A stretch of 64,000 nucleotides of DNA from Effrenium voratum (lineage: Eukaryota > Sar > Dinophyceae > Suessiales > Symbiodiniaceae), in the NCBI GenBank assembly GCA_963377175.1, contig CAUJNA010001480.1, positions 304,441 through 368,440 of the forward strand, given 5' to 3'. A program made the translations under genes and the position numbers. Numbering within the stretch: the first letter of the stretch is position 1; every line of letters begins with the position of its first letter. The notes under the pieces were generated by a model. That model worked only from the letters and a program-made list of their open reading frames with translations. It was not told the origin of the DNA and did not search any database. Positions 24,182-36,887 of the stretch are shown piece after piece.

Positions 24182-24256
24182 AGGCTATTCTACAACTACC
24201 TCAAGGCAATCAACGTCGAGCTGGATTTATACTTCTCTCTGAAGTGGGATCAACAA
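24182..24256 (+). CDS. 75-nt phase-0 exon (gene B)
   Basis: The acceptor is gacagttag and the donor gtgaat at 24257. Exactly 25 codons, RLFYNYLKAINVELDLY then FSLKWDQQ, with no stop. It joins in phase to 24351-24458. Two other exons in this window (38725-38799 and 57501-57575) also have exactly 25 codons in phase 0. The function is unknown. Confidence 0.6.
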
Positions 24257-24350
24257 GTGAATCTGGTAGGGTGGATTTCGCAAGGTTTCCATGGAACAAG
24301 GTGGGGGCAGCCATGCAACAAGTTTGTGTCCGGTCGACGAAGCCTCGCAG

Positions 24351-24458
24351 CCAAGTGGGCAGGATGCCAAGGACATTCTCCTGAGAGCCATTGAGCTGGA
24401 ATGCGCCTCTCCAGAGATGGAGGAGAAACCGCGGGGGACGTGGAAACGCGTCGACCTG
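24351..24458 (+). CDS. 108-nt phase-0 exon (gene B)
   Basis: The acceptor is gcctcgcag and the donor gttacg at 24459. It has 36 codons, PSGQDAKDILLRAIELE, CASPEMEEKPRGTWKRVDL, in phase 0 on both sides and only 94 nt after the previous exon. The short intron and matching phases support that the two belong to one transcript. Confidence 0.6.
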
Positions 24459-24459
24459 G

Positions 24460-27400
24460 TTACGCGTCCTTGGATCTGTTCGGGCTGAAAAGGGAAACTC
24501 TCCAGTCCACGTAGTTCCCTTTTCAAGAAAAGTGGTCCAAACCAGAACCCCCCAGCGAGGTTCCATGTTTGTGGATGGGAGGGTAAATGGAAAAGAACCT
24601 CCATTCAAGGGCTTCCTGTGTAGAGACTGTTGTGGACCATTGTGAGGATCGATGCTAGGAGCTTTTCTGGGGACGCCGGTCATGTACCTCCTTGAAAGGG
24701 GCGGCCCTAAAAATGTGTTACCGTATGCTCTATGTTGTCCGTCGCCTATCTTGCGTCTAAGGCATGTTGAGAAAGGATACTTCAGGCTTGAGGGCCTAGT
24801 CTTGGACAACGTGCAAGCAAACGAGCAGCCTAATTGGTGGGCAGGATGCGGCAATGTTTCTTCAAACAACTGGACCCCGGTCCTCCATTCCAATCAAAGC
24901 AGGCTGTTTCAACTGGGGTGTGAACATGTCAAACAAATGGTTGACCCAACCCCGATTCAGGGGGTGCCATGTGTTTTGCATCAGGAGCAATCATGAGAAG
25001 TTCATTTTGAGAGTTGGACTCGGATGGCTCAACGGAAGCCAAGTGAAGTGCAAGGTAGCAGGCACTTGGCTGGCCGAGGTTGTTAGATGTTGTATGGCGT
25101 TACGTTAGGCAGGCAGTGAGGTCAGATGAGGTGAAAGGTAAATTAGGCAGTATGAGCTGTCCAGAACCCCCTAGACGGGTCAGTCAGGGAACCCTTACAG
25201 TAGGTCGTGTCCTTGTAGTTTCCCTTGAAACCAACCTCTGAAAGGACACCTTGAGAAAAAAAAACTCCTGTGCCTGCTGCCGTTTCTATATTTGGATTCC
25301 TACTGTGGGTTTGGCCGTGTGCATAGGCAACCCAGTTGAGAGAAGGTTGGGGTTGCTATCTCACGGCTACTTGCTTCAGGGCATCTTGGTGTGGAACATT
25401 TGGAACCGAAACAACCAGTACACTTTCTGCACACTCGTGGTTTTCCCAAAAACTATTCCTTCCACATTGCCCGAACTGAGGGCGGGATTTGTCCGGGATT
25501 TGCCAACTTCTGGAACCCAGTCCCGCGGACCCTCAACACGCCTGTTTGTTGGGTTTCCCATGGTCCACCCCAAAAGCAGGCCCAAGTTTCGACCACAGAA
25601 ACCGGGCCTTGAGGTACCCAATTTTCCCCCTGTCCCTTCCTGCACGTGGTGGTTCCCACCAAACACATTTACCCAGCAAAACAGAAAGATGGCCCCCAGT
25701 GTAGGGTGGTCCACCCCACCAAAAGTCCAGCGCAAAGATTCTGGCTGGTTGCAGCATAGGACTGGCGCTGGCTGAGCAACTGCCTGCCCTCGCCCCTGTG
25801 GATGGCGCAACGCCTGGAGGACGGGAGTTCGACCCGACCGGCTGTTGGTGACAACAGTGAAACCAAAAGGACAAATCAAGAACAACATGCTTGGGGGCCC
25901 ATTCTTTCAGACAGACCCAGTTTGACTCTTCCTTTTTTGAGGCGCTTGAAAGGAACTTGAACCCCTGAATTGGGGAGTTCCCACCTTAGAGACACGCCCA
26001 TTTTGGACTCAGGTATACTTAACCCCACGGTTGGAGGGGTGGTTACTTGATGGAGAACCCGGGAATTAAGTCTTTGTGCACGGGGCAATAAAGCAGATGG
26101 AACCCTGTCCCACCTAATCACAGGCCCCGCGCAACAGCAGCTTCCATGAGTGAGAGAGGGAGAGATGGTGAGAGATTGTGCTTTCCTTGTTGATGCAAAG
26201 GTGGATGAACCTCCAGCCTTTGCAACCTGTGAAATCAGATGAGACGCCCACCCTACACCTCATTTTTGGAGGGAAGACGAGGGGACCTTGTGAACCAGTC
26301 ATGGGCTTGAGAACAATTGTCCCATCCCTTAGTTGGGGAAGGCTGATATCCATAGCAAAGGTAGGGCGAGTTTTGACCGCACAAATATTGAGACTTCTCA
26401 AACACGGAGGTCCCTTTTAAAGATCGCAATGGTTGAAGCATTTGGATACGTTTCAAATACAAAGGAAACCAAAGGGAAACCGCAGGTAGGGTCGTAGGGT
26501 TTCCAATGGATACTCACACCTACTCCCCTACAAATTCACATGAAAGCCAAAAGGGCGGCCCGATTCCCAACAGGAGTTTCCTCCACAAATGGGTGTTTCT
26601 TTGGGGGGGTTCATGTTATTCTGTATGGGAGTATTTCGTGGGTTCCAGGCGTTTCCTCTACTCATGAGTGGGATTTTTGGGGTTCCATGGTAAGTATTCG
26701 CGGGTTCCACAAACTTTTCAGACGCCGCGGACCCGTTTCGGCCTTTCCAGGTTCTCCTGGGCCACGCCTTAGAGGCGGGGGCTTGTGAGAGAGCCGGTTA
26801 TGGCATGGCGGCCGTTGGTTCCTTCGGCGTGGCTATAAATTTACAGGGGCTGTGGCTAAAAAGTCGCTCTTTCATTTAGAGCCCTCAGTTGAAAACAATG
26901 TGACGAGAACATCAAACCGCATTTTGAGTCTGGAGGGTTCCCAATTAAATTTACACCCACATTTTGGAAGCTGATTTCAAGCTGCTAGGGAAGCCGCCCC
27001 CGTTTTGCTGGGCAAGCCCTCGATTGAGAGCCAGATGCTGCGAGTTCTACGATGAGACTGTGGGTGATGGGTATTTTGTGTTTCAAGGGTACCTTTGTTC
27101 TCCGTGTTATTTAACTGGAGAACCTGCAGGACCCATTAACACACAAATGTTTGCTTTAGCTTTTGTGGCAAATAAGTGCGCGACGAGTTGCGGACAATTG
27201 TGCCCGAATAGCGTGAAATTGCGCTCGAGTTGCGGGTTTGTTTTCTCTCGAGCACTTCACCAAAGCAGCTAGGCAACCTCAAAAAGTGCTCGAACTGGAT
27301 TTGAGCAGAATAAAGCGCTCGAATGCCAAAAACTGTCCGGAGCACTTTTTGTGTATCAAAGGGTCCTTTGGGAACGAGGAAATCACCCGGTTGCGAGGTT

Positions 27401-27990
27401 GCCCCATCAGGAGACATTATTACATGCAGTGCTCAGAGATCAGACAAATTTGGCGGAGTCTTGAAGCGGCAAAGAGCAACGCTTCAGCTGATTTTCATTT
27501 TTCATCATGCCGCCGCGACGTGTGCTGCTTGACTTGGGCAAATACAATGCAACTTGGAATATATAGATATACAAAAAGTACAGAGACAGACAGTACACTT
27601 GGAATCTGCCCGCCCAAAGCAAGCAACACGTTGAGGATCCCGCTGCTGGCTGTGGCATGCTCGCTCTCATCACCTTGTGTCTTGCCGACGTGAAGGCAGC
27701 TGCCACTTTGCCGCAAGCACCATGCCCTTAATGTCAACCCATTCGAAGCAGACCACCCCTGTCACACCCTTCTTGCCAAGTCAACAATCAATTCACATTG
27801 GTTTTGCGGCTTTGGTGGACAGCTGCAATCGTGCAACGTTGGGTTGGTGTATCCCCACCTAAGTTTCCCACATGTCTCCTTTGTAGCAAGAAGGGACATC
27901 ATGTAGGAGGGGTCAACGTTTTAGTGTGTTTTGGGGTGGTGAGATGTGGGGATGGGACATATTGTAGGATACTCCTCAGAAATGGCCCTT
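24460..27990. other. Long intron or spacer
   Basis: No supported exon in 3.5 kb. It contains several gtttcccttt/aaaggaaacc dispersed-family words (e.g. 25200-25240, 26455-26480). A tRNA-like gggagttcgacccga near 25827-25841 follows a tggatggcgcaacgcc segment and may be a SINE fragment. A palindromic tcgagcacttcaccaaagc / gtgctcgaac region lies near 27245-27300. Confidence 0.4.
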
Positions 27991-27999
27991 CACCATTAC

Positions 28000-28310
28000 C
28001 ATATATATATATATATACATTATATATGTATCAAATATTTGTGGAGCCTAATACTAACTGGGCCCCGAGTTTTCTTTTCTCCTAGGTTTGGCGCGGCCCT
28101 TTTGCTGCGTGGTGCTCGGGTTTTGGCTCAGCCGGTCTGTCTCACAGTCCGTCGGTCGCCCCGGTCGGTCGGTCGGTCGGTCGGTCGTCCGGGTGGGTCG
28201 GTCGGTCGGTCGGTCTCTCAGTCGGTCGGTCGCCTCGGTCGGTCGGTCGGTCGGTCGGTCGGTCGGTCGGTCGGTGGATTGGTCGGTCGGTCAGTCGGTC
28301 CCTAAACCAG
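28000..28310. repeat. TA and GGTC microsatellites
   Basis: (TA)n at about 28002-28020, then (GGTC)n with interruptions from about 28155 to 28300, abutting the second telomere-like block. Confidence 0.9.
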
Positions 28311-29130
28311 CCCTAAACCAGCCCTGAACCAACCCAAACCACCCTTATCCAACCCTAAGCGCCAACGTAAACCAACCCTAAATCAACCCTAAGCCAGTCT
28401 TAAACCAGCCCTAAACTACCCTAAGCCAACCGTACACCAACCCTAAACCAACCCTAAACTACCCTAAACCAAGCCTAAACCAACCCTAAGCCAACCCTAA
28501 ACCAACCCTACAACAACCCCCTAAACCAGCCCTTAACCGACCCTAAACTACCCTAAACCAACCCTACGTCAACCCTAAATCAACCCTAAACCAGCCCTAA
28601 GTCAACCATAAACCAACCCCAAACCAACCCTAAACCAACCCTAAACCAACCCTGAACCAACCTGAAACCAACCCTAAACCAACCTAACCAACCCCAAACC
28701 AGCCCTACACCAGCCCTAAACCAACCCTAAACCAACCTAAATGAACCCTAACCAGTCCTAAACCAACCCTAAATCAACCCTAAGCCAGTCTTACACCAGC
28801 CCTTAATTACCCTAAGCCAACCGTACACCATCCCTAAACCAACCCTAAACCAACCCCAAACCAACCCTAAACCAACCCTAAACCAACCCTAAGTCAACCC
28901 GAAACCAACCCTAAACCAACCCTAAACCAACCTAACCAACCCCAAACCAGCCCTACACCAGGCCAAAACCAACCCTAAACCAACCTGAACCAACCTGAAT
29001 CAACCCTAAACCAGTCCGAAACCAATCTAAATCAACCCTAAACCAGCCCTAAACTATCCCTAAGCCAACCCTAAACCAGCCCTAAACCAACCATAAACCA
29101 ACCCCAAACCACCGTAAACTCACCCTAAAC
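28302..29130. repeat. Telomere-like degenerate repeat block 2 (CCAACCCTAAA)
   Basis: Over 800 bases of imperfect 11-nt units with the CCCTAAA core, in the same strand orientation as block 1 and more regular than it. Variants include ccagccctaaac and aactaccctaa. It is bounded by a GGTC microsatellite on the left and unique sequence on the right. Confidence 0.8.
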
Positions 29131-29734
29131 TCACCCTCCGTTTTTGAACAGGTGAACCCTCTGCCAACTTTGCTGCGTTTTGGAAACCCGCTTCTTCGAA
29201 AAGGTAAACCCTTTGCAGCTTTTCTGGGTCCGGACCACCGCCGAACCTAGGAAAAAGGCCGCCCGAACCTAGGAAACAAAATAGCCCTTCCGCCAATGTT
29301 AACTTTAGATTAATATGAATGACCGTACTCGTCAAGGGTGGTTCCTGTGAGGAAATGATTTGTTTAGGGGGTCCTAGTAGTAGCATCCTCTGGATTATAT
29401 CCGAAGCTGACATTATGATTTCCCAGTTGGGCGAGTTCGCGGCAAGCCTAGGCTGTCATTGTGAGCAGCCACGCCGTTGCGGGCATCGCGATGAAGTGGC
29501 AGCGATCTGCAAGTCAGCCAGGCTGACGTTCAACGGGACGTTTGCGGTAGAGTTGGGATACATGGGTGTTTCTCCAAATTAGAGACCCCTCCAGGTCGTT
29601 GGTTCTTTTTGGTTTCCCTGTAGTTAAGACCATCCCAAAAAGGGTCCCTCTATTTTGAGGGTTGAGTACAGGTGAAAGCAAACAGTTAACCCCCCCCGTA
29701 TCCCCCCCCTATCCCCCCCTCCCAAACGTCAAAA

Positions 29735-30600
29735 TCTCAGTAAGACTCACCGAGTGTTGCTGAGCACTACTGAGCCCAGCAAGGATTTGGCATGTTGGGG
29801 GGGGGGGGGTTGCTTCAATTTTGCATAGCAAAGCTTTTTGGATTTGTTGAAGCTTGCCTGGGGCTCGAAGCGTCATTGCTTGCTGAGCCTAGATCGCCCA
29901 TGTGCTGTGTTCTTGGGGGGTGATTGAGACGTCCTGGGTGCTACTGGGTGCTACTGAGTGCTACTGAGTGTGCTTACTTACTGAGCTGGGATTCCAGAAA
30001 TGTGCTGTTTTGGGTTGTGATTGAGTTTTACTGCTACTGAGTGCTACTGAGTTACTGAGTGCTACTGAGTGCTTACTGAGTCGGGATTTCAAAAATGTGC
30101 TGTTTTAGGTTGTGATTGGGTGCTACTGAGTGTTACTGAGTGCTGCTGAGTGCTGCTGAGTGCTGCAGAGTGTTGCTGAGTGTTGCTGAGTGTTGCTGAG
30201 TGCTGCTGAGTGCTGCTGAGTGCTGCTGAGTGCTGCTGAGTGCTGCTGAGTGCTGCTGAGTGTCTTTTGACTACTGAGTGCTTTCTGAACGCTAGTGAGC
30301 GCTTGTTGATTGCTTCTGAGGCTTTTGAGGGCTACTAGGTCTACATCCGCTGATGTTCAATGAACAGGTGTTCAGTGTGCGGCGCAGAAAATGACAGCAC
30401 ACATAGGAATCATTGCGGTTCCAACTATTCAGCAAGACTCAGTAGCGCTCATGATCAATTTTGAGTGGTGGCCATGTCTCACTGAGAGTTGCTGAGCCTT
30501 GCTAACACTCGAAGCAAAAAACATGATTGAGCCTTACTAAGCTTTACTAAGCCTTGCTAAGGCCTACGAAGCCCTACTACGCCTACTAAGCCCAAGATTT
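29735..30600. repeat. Degenerate decamer array TGAGTGCTAC / TGAGTGCTGC
   Basis: Most regular at 30120-30260 (tgagtgctgc repeated). It decays to ctactgagtg words upstream and to actaagcctt words downstream. No coding potential. Confidence 0.8.
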
Positions 30601-30609
30601 CAAATGAAT

Positions 30610-32009
30610 GTGTTTCTTCCTTTTTGGACCCAAAGCCACTCAAAATCACATTTGGGGGGATACAGAAGGGGGGTTAACTAACCTATGAGTAACCCGCATG
30701 TTGCATTTGACTGTTGAGTACAGGTGAAGGCAAACACTCGGAGCTGCGTTCTATGTTTCTTGAAGTGCAATCATGACATGGGTGTGATGTGTTTTCGTGT
30801 TGGCACCAGTATTGGGCGTTTAAACGTAAAGTCAAGACAAGCCAGAGATTTAGAAGTTGAGCCACACCATTGGAGCCAATGCCAAGCAATGAGACATTGG
30901 TGCATGCCAAAGACACTCCGGACGCTCGCTTCGGGGATAAATCAGTCCGAAAGTTCAAGCAAACTTAAAGTTGGAAGACAGGCCGAACCTTGCAAGGCGT
31001 ATCTGACATTTGGAAAACACTGTGCTTGTTCCAAGGCAACCCTTTTTCCTCTCCTTGGGTTCCCCAAAGGCCCACAGGGACTCAAAATTGGGATTGCCCC
31101 AAGCCCCATGTTCCAGTTCAAGAAGTCCATAAAGAGACAGGAACACGCCCTCACTGTGAGAGATCTCAGCCCCGATTATACCTCTTGCTGTAATGCTCAT
31201 GTGATTATGCGCTGATCAAGCACAAATGAAGCCAGCATGGCCTTTCAAAAAATGTTTCAGTGAATTTGTGCAGAGCCTGCGTGTTTGTGTGTGTGTGTAT
31301 GATTGTTTTCTTGCTTCTCTTAGTCATAGTGTCTTTGTAGATGTGGCTTCGGAAAACTTGATTCAATGCACCTGAGCCGCGGACAATGTTCAGTATCATT
31401 TACTGTATGGCTATGGCTATGGAGTGGACAGATCAAAGATCTCACGCAGATGACACACACACAACTATGCACAAAGCGCCAATACCATTTGGAGGAAGGA
31501 TACATATTTCCTGTGTGTGGCCCACACGCGATTATGATTTGCAAGAAAGCTTTGTGATTTGAGTGCTGCAGGCAGCAGTGCTGACCTTGATGTGGCCCCT
31601 GCGCACTGGTTCAAGCTGCAATGCTGATGAAATGGGGAAGCACGTTCAACTGTGAAACAATTTGGGTGTACTCTATTGGTCATGCGGCTTGCTAGAAGAG
31701 TGAAGGATATTGATGGGCATTGCAAATGGTTGTCTTTGGTCGATGGGCAACCGCATTCGGGGCTTGTACAACCTGATTGCTAGCGGAAGGTCTCGACCAG
31801 GTTGGCCTGTGATATTAGTTAGACTTGTTCTCCTGGCCACCGGGTGGATGGGTCGCTGATTCAGACCACCAAGGTTGCTCACCCATGACATAGTAGAAGT
31901 CTAGGAGGGAACATGAATTGTCTCCGTTGTCGACCCCCTTGACTGGAACGGTGTGGCATCCTGACAGCTGAGCGATTCTTATTCTTTTAAAAACATGCCA
32001 ATACAATGG

Positions 32010-32010
<1 letters not shown>
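30610..32010. other. Spacer, nothing recognised
   Basis: A plus-strand open frame at 30724-31215 has no splice context or motif. A short (gt)n sits near 31285. Confidence 0.4.
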
Positions 32011-32012
<2 letters not shown>

Positions 32013-32049
<37 letters not shown>

Positions 32050-32058
32050 ATATATTGT
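32013..32058. repeat. TA microsatellite
   Basis: Alternating AT over about 45 bases. Confidence 0.9.
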
Positions 32059-32278
32059 ACTAGTGGCGTAGAGAGCCAACCTGGGCTGCCGCACTCGCTT
32101 TGTGCATTTGTTTTGATCACCATGCCAGGGGATGCCCGCCTCATTGAAGGCATCGGCCTTTTCATGCCTCCTGGCAAAAGATGTGGGGAATCAGTCCTTT
32201 TGCTTTGCCGAATTGTTGAGAACCTCCAATTGTACTTTGCTCGAGTGGATAGATTGCTCCTCGTTAAAACCACACCTC

Positions 32279-33235
32279 CACACACACACACACAAACACA
32301 GACACACAGACACACAAACACAGACACACACACACACACACAGACACACAGACACACAGACACACAGACACACAGACACACAGACACACAGACACACAGA
32401 CACACAGACACACAGACACACAGACACACAGACACACAGACACACAGACACACAGACACACAGACACACAGACACACAGACACACAGACACACAGACACA
32501 CAGACACACAGACACACAGACACGCAGACACGCACACCCACGCACACACACACACACCCACGCACACACACGCACGCACGCACGCACGCACACCCACGCA
32601 CGCACGAACGCACGCACGCACGCACACACCCACACATACAGACACACACACACACACGCACGCGCGCAGACACACACACACACACACACACACACCCACA
32701 CCACACACACACACACACCGCACAATGCACAATGCACACTACATACTGCAGGCTGCACGCTGCACACTGCACGCCGCACAAAAGCACAACGCACACTGCA
32801 CGCCGCACAACGCACAACGCACACCGCGCATCGCACAATGCACACTGCACAACTCTCACCGCACAACGCACACCGCACACCGTGCATCGCACAACGCACA
32901 CCGCACAACTCTCACTGCACAACACACACCGCACAATGCACGCCGTACAACGGGCACCGTACAATGCACGCCGCACAACGGGCACCGCACACCGCACAGC
33001 GCGCACCGCGCAACTCTCACCGCACAACGCACATTGCAGAACGCACGCCGCACAACGCACGGCGCACACCGCACAACGCACAGCGCACAATGCACAACGC
33101 ACGACGCACACTGCACGACGCACGCCGCACACCGCACAACTCTCACCGCACAACGCACACCGCACAATGCACGTCGCACAACGGGCACCGCACAATGCAC
33201 GCCACACAACGGGCACTGCACAGGGCACACGCAGA
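32279..33235. repeat. CA-based arrays: ACACAGAC octamer, then CGCACAAYGCAC
   Basis: Three successive blocks: (acacagac)n at about 32330-32525, a cgca/ccacgca block to about 32720, then a more complex cgcacaacgcacaccg array to 33235. Open frames of 300-430 codons on both strands are translations of the array. Confidence 0.9.
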
Positions 33236-33239
33236 CGCG

Positions 33240-36200
33240 CGTTGCCGTAGCCGCAGGTCATCAAGTGAAAAGAGCGAGGTGGGTCAAGGTCCGGCTGGGG
33301 TGCCTTGAGCCCAGAGCTGCGGGGCTTCACGCGCACGCACGCACACGCTACGCACGACAGTTGTTTTGCTCACCAGGCGTTGCAAAGCAGCTGAAGTGAC
33401 GCAACGATAGCTGTTCGTCCTGCGGGATACCCGCAATGGCGAAGGCCTGAATCGCGAAAAGGAAAAGGCCAAGCAAAGCACGACCTCACCAGCCAAACCC
33501 TGCGTTAGGGTGCCGCTCCGGCATGCGGATGCATGCTGTCGCAAGGTACCGCTGCAGCTTGCTTTTGCAGCCCTCCGAGTCCAAGGGCCATCATGTGGCA
33601 CCGCCATATTTTCGCTAGTGGTAAATTATCCCAGATAGGACTTGTGTTCGTTCAGTACCGCGTTAGACTTACGTTGATCTATTTCCCATGATGTTCGTCT
33701 CATCGAATTGACCAGGAAGCCGACCGGCCCTTTTAGCCCTTCCACCGAACCACGTGCATGACTAAGAGTCCACACGCACTGATAGGCTGCAGCAGCTGGC
33801 CGCAGCACCGGCCGGGGCTCTTCAGCACAGTCCAGTCCTGGCGATTCTGCTGGACGGGGAAACGGTTTTATCAGAGATCGTTGTTCTTCTACATTGTTGG
33901 GTTGGGTGTTCCGTTTTGACCCTGACATTTGGCATGACTCAAGTGTCACAGTGTCACCTTGTCTCTTCTCGTTTCGGGTGGTCCAAAATGAACAAGTGGA
34001 TCTCAGCAGCGGGCCCCTTGTTCCTCCATTGAGCGCTGAATGGCTGCACTGCACTTTTGCTTTGAAGAAAGTGCGGCCCTAAAAGGTTACCCTACAAATT
34101 GACATGGAACCCAAAAAAGGGGTCCCCCAAAAGGAGATTCCTCTAAAATGTGCGGGCTTTGGGGTTCCATATCAGTAGGGGAGTACGTTCGTTAAAGTCG
34201 TTGGCGCTAAGTTGCTGAAGTACCAACTACAAACAGGTGATTCCCCGCTAAGGAACCTGGGGCGCTTGAAAGGCAAAGCGTTGTCCTGGCAAAAGCCATT
34301 CAGGCTCTACATCTGAGTGGTTCCGTTTTTGGAGGAAGGACACCGCCCATTTTCGGGGTCCTCCCATTTAGAGACGCACCCATATGCAAGAGCTCGCGCT
34401 GGAGCTGACTGCCGTAATGGATGTTGCGGATGTAGAATCCTGGCAGCACCTTGAATCAAGCCTTCGGTGGCTCTATTTGGGCTTGACCCCTTTTGGACAT
34501 CATTTTGTGTCGCCAAACCCCATGGGTCACTGAAAGGGGCCAAGATTTCGTCTTGGTGTGTTCAATTTGCAATGTTTTGCTGTGCTGCGTCCGAGAAGCA
34601 GATATGTCCTTGCCTTGGCTGATGCGGGTGTGTCTCAAAATTCAGATGCTATGATTGTTTCCTTTTGAAGGCATCGAGAAGGGGGAGTCCTCATGCTGAA
34701 ACCGCTGTTCTGTGTACTGCTTGTAGCCTTTCAATCTGTCACTGGAAGAAGCTAAGAACTACTCAGCGGCTTTAGTTTAGATTAGCCCCTTCGAACGAAA
34801 CGGGCGGAATCCAAAAAGCCGGACCGGAGGAGACGCTCCAAAGCCCCAGTGGCTGCTGCTTGCTGCCCGAGCTCGCCCCCTGGCTGAGGGCATTGGATCA
34901 CTTCATTTTTGCACTTGCACGACCTGCATGTGATTCAGACTATGCTTTCACGGGGTAAAATGACCTAACTGATCGTTGCTCTTCTTTAGTACGAAGGTTT
35001 GTGAAATGCACTTCCCGTTTGTGGCTCGAACATGCGACAGTACACAAGATGTGCAATATCCATATATGTGTTGCTTGTATTTGCTAGTTTGCAATGCTTT
35101 GAGGCTCGCCCGCGCATCACTGCCTTCCCTCGAAGGTTGCATTAGCTTGAATGGCGCAATGTGAATCGCAAAGCTAAGGTATAGTGATCATCATGTTAGC
35201 AGCGAACAATATAGCCAGGTTGATGGGCATTGGTGTTTGGTGGTCCCCAATCAGCTAGTTGTGGTCATATTCTTTGCTGCTTACGTCTTCTCCGCGACGG
35301 CAGCTGGCAATTTGCGAGCATGACAAAGGGGCTTGGTCCCCTGCCCTCCCCCCAAACAATAGGTTTCCCTCTAAAAGATACCCACAACGGGTTCCCTCAA
35401 ACAATCACCCACCTGCTTGTACACCTATAGTTATTTCTGTCAGCCACGCGGGCGCGTTGTTCCTCTCCGTTTTGCCGTTCGCAGCACCTCCTGCATCTCG
35501 CTCTGCTAGTTGGCTATTTGTTGAAAGGCTATTTGTTTGGCTACCTACTCATTGTTATTTGTTTGTCGAGCTAATTATCGATCTGAGTCGGTCTGTTTAG
35601 CAAGCTAGCTGTCTGGAAAGTGTTGTTTTGCCTATTTGCTGTCCCGTTGTTTGTCCACCTACCTATGTATCTGTCTAGCTTCCATCTTCACTGCTGTCTC
35701 TCTGTTTGGCACTCATTTCTCTAGCTATCTATTTCTTCAGATTTATTCAGCTACATATTACCATGTGTTTGTCTAGCTCTCGATCTGTATAACTAGCTAA
35801 TTTGGCTATCTACTCATATCTGTCTAGTTTCCATTTGTCAGCAAGTCTGTCTGTCCAGCTAGCCATCTTTCATGGTAGCGCATCTCATCTAGATTTTGCG
35901 TGCCTTGCTTTATAGCGATTTAGCTATCGAACTATTTTGTTGTCGGTGGACAAGCTCTTAAACACGTACAGAGGGTTATGCGAGCGAAGGGCAAAACGTG
36001 GTTTTAGAGAACACACAAGCGGGTGAAGGTCGACCACCTAAAAGGCCACAGAATCGTGCGAGCGAGTGAAGTGAAGAAGGAGGTGGAAGTGCGAAAAGCG
36101 CTCACCATGTGATGCTTGCGAACCAGCGCGCGGGTTGCGCAAATCGTGGGTTTAGACCGTTCCGACCCGAGCTTGCCGCTTCTGTTTCGCGGCTCTTGCG

Positions 36201-36827
36201 TTTTCCAACTTAAGACAGCCAAGCTCAATTAGCGCCAGGACCACGGAAGTTCCATTTTCACTTGTTCGATAATTATACAATATCACACCCTACCATCTCA
36301 ATGTGGCTTATATAGCAGCACGTCCTCTTGCGCTGCTGTGTCATGTTTAGGTCTCGCCATGTCAGTTTGGCACGTGTTATTTCTCCTTGCCAAAACCAAG
36401 GCGTGCAATCCTTTGCCTACATGCCAAAGCTGCGCTAGACCATTTCCTAGCATGCAGCATGAGCCAGGTCAGTTCTTCCCAAACCACGAAACAAGAACAA
36501 TCACCATACTGTGTTGCATGTTCTTTTGTGCCGTTTGCCGCGGGGGTCCTATCTTTTTCCAACCACAACCCCGTTTGTTCGACCTGTTTACCGTGTGGTC
36601 TATAGGTCGGAAGACCGAGCGGCCCCGTTTCCATAGCGCCACGGTTTTGTTCACGGGTTGATTGGTTCTGCTTTGAAGCTACGGGTCGAAACAAACAAAT
36701 ACCTCACTTTGCTTTGCAATGGGCTTGTTTAGTGCCCATGGGACCTTTTTGCCTGTCCATGCAACGAATGGTTGGGGGATAGCAGCGTTTCAAGTCGCGC
36801 CATTCGTGGCCACCGCCTTTTCCTCAG
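33240..36827. other. Long intron or spacer
   Basis: One weak exon candidate near 34847-34930 (tggctgctgcttgctgcccg, helical in two frames) lacks clean borders. Around 35420-35960 there are ctatctatttg/gtctagctacc pyrimidine-rich words. The dispersed TCTCAAAAT/TTTCCTTTTG word pair occurs at 34630-34670. Confidence 0.4.
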
Positions 36828-36887
36828 GCAGCTCTCGCACACTTCCGCGCCTGGGACGTGCCGCGGCTCCGGGAGCTAGACCTCGGA
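36828..36887 (+). CDS. Isolated helical exon (gene B)
   Basis: The acceptor is ccttttcctcag. Twenty codons in phase 0 read AALAHFRAWDVPRLRELDL plus Gly. The frame stays open beyond, but composition changes. A GC donor (gctttgg) after GGA at 36887 would mirror the GGA/gctttcc border of the exon at 20170. The right edge is inferred. Confidence 0.4.

Noticed and set aside
25795..25845. tRNA-derived SINE head (gggagttcgacccga)
   Set aside because: The B-box is imperfect and no second copy was seen in this window. Kept only as a note.
32113..33399. 428-codon His/Thr-rich frame and opposite-strand Cys/Val-rich frames
   Set aside because: Pure translations of CA-based arrays; all frames on both strands are open together.
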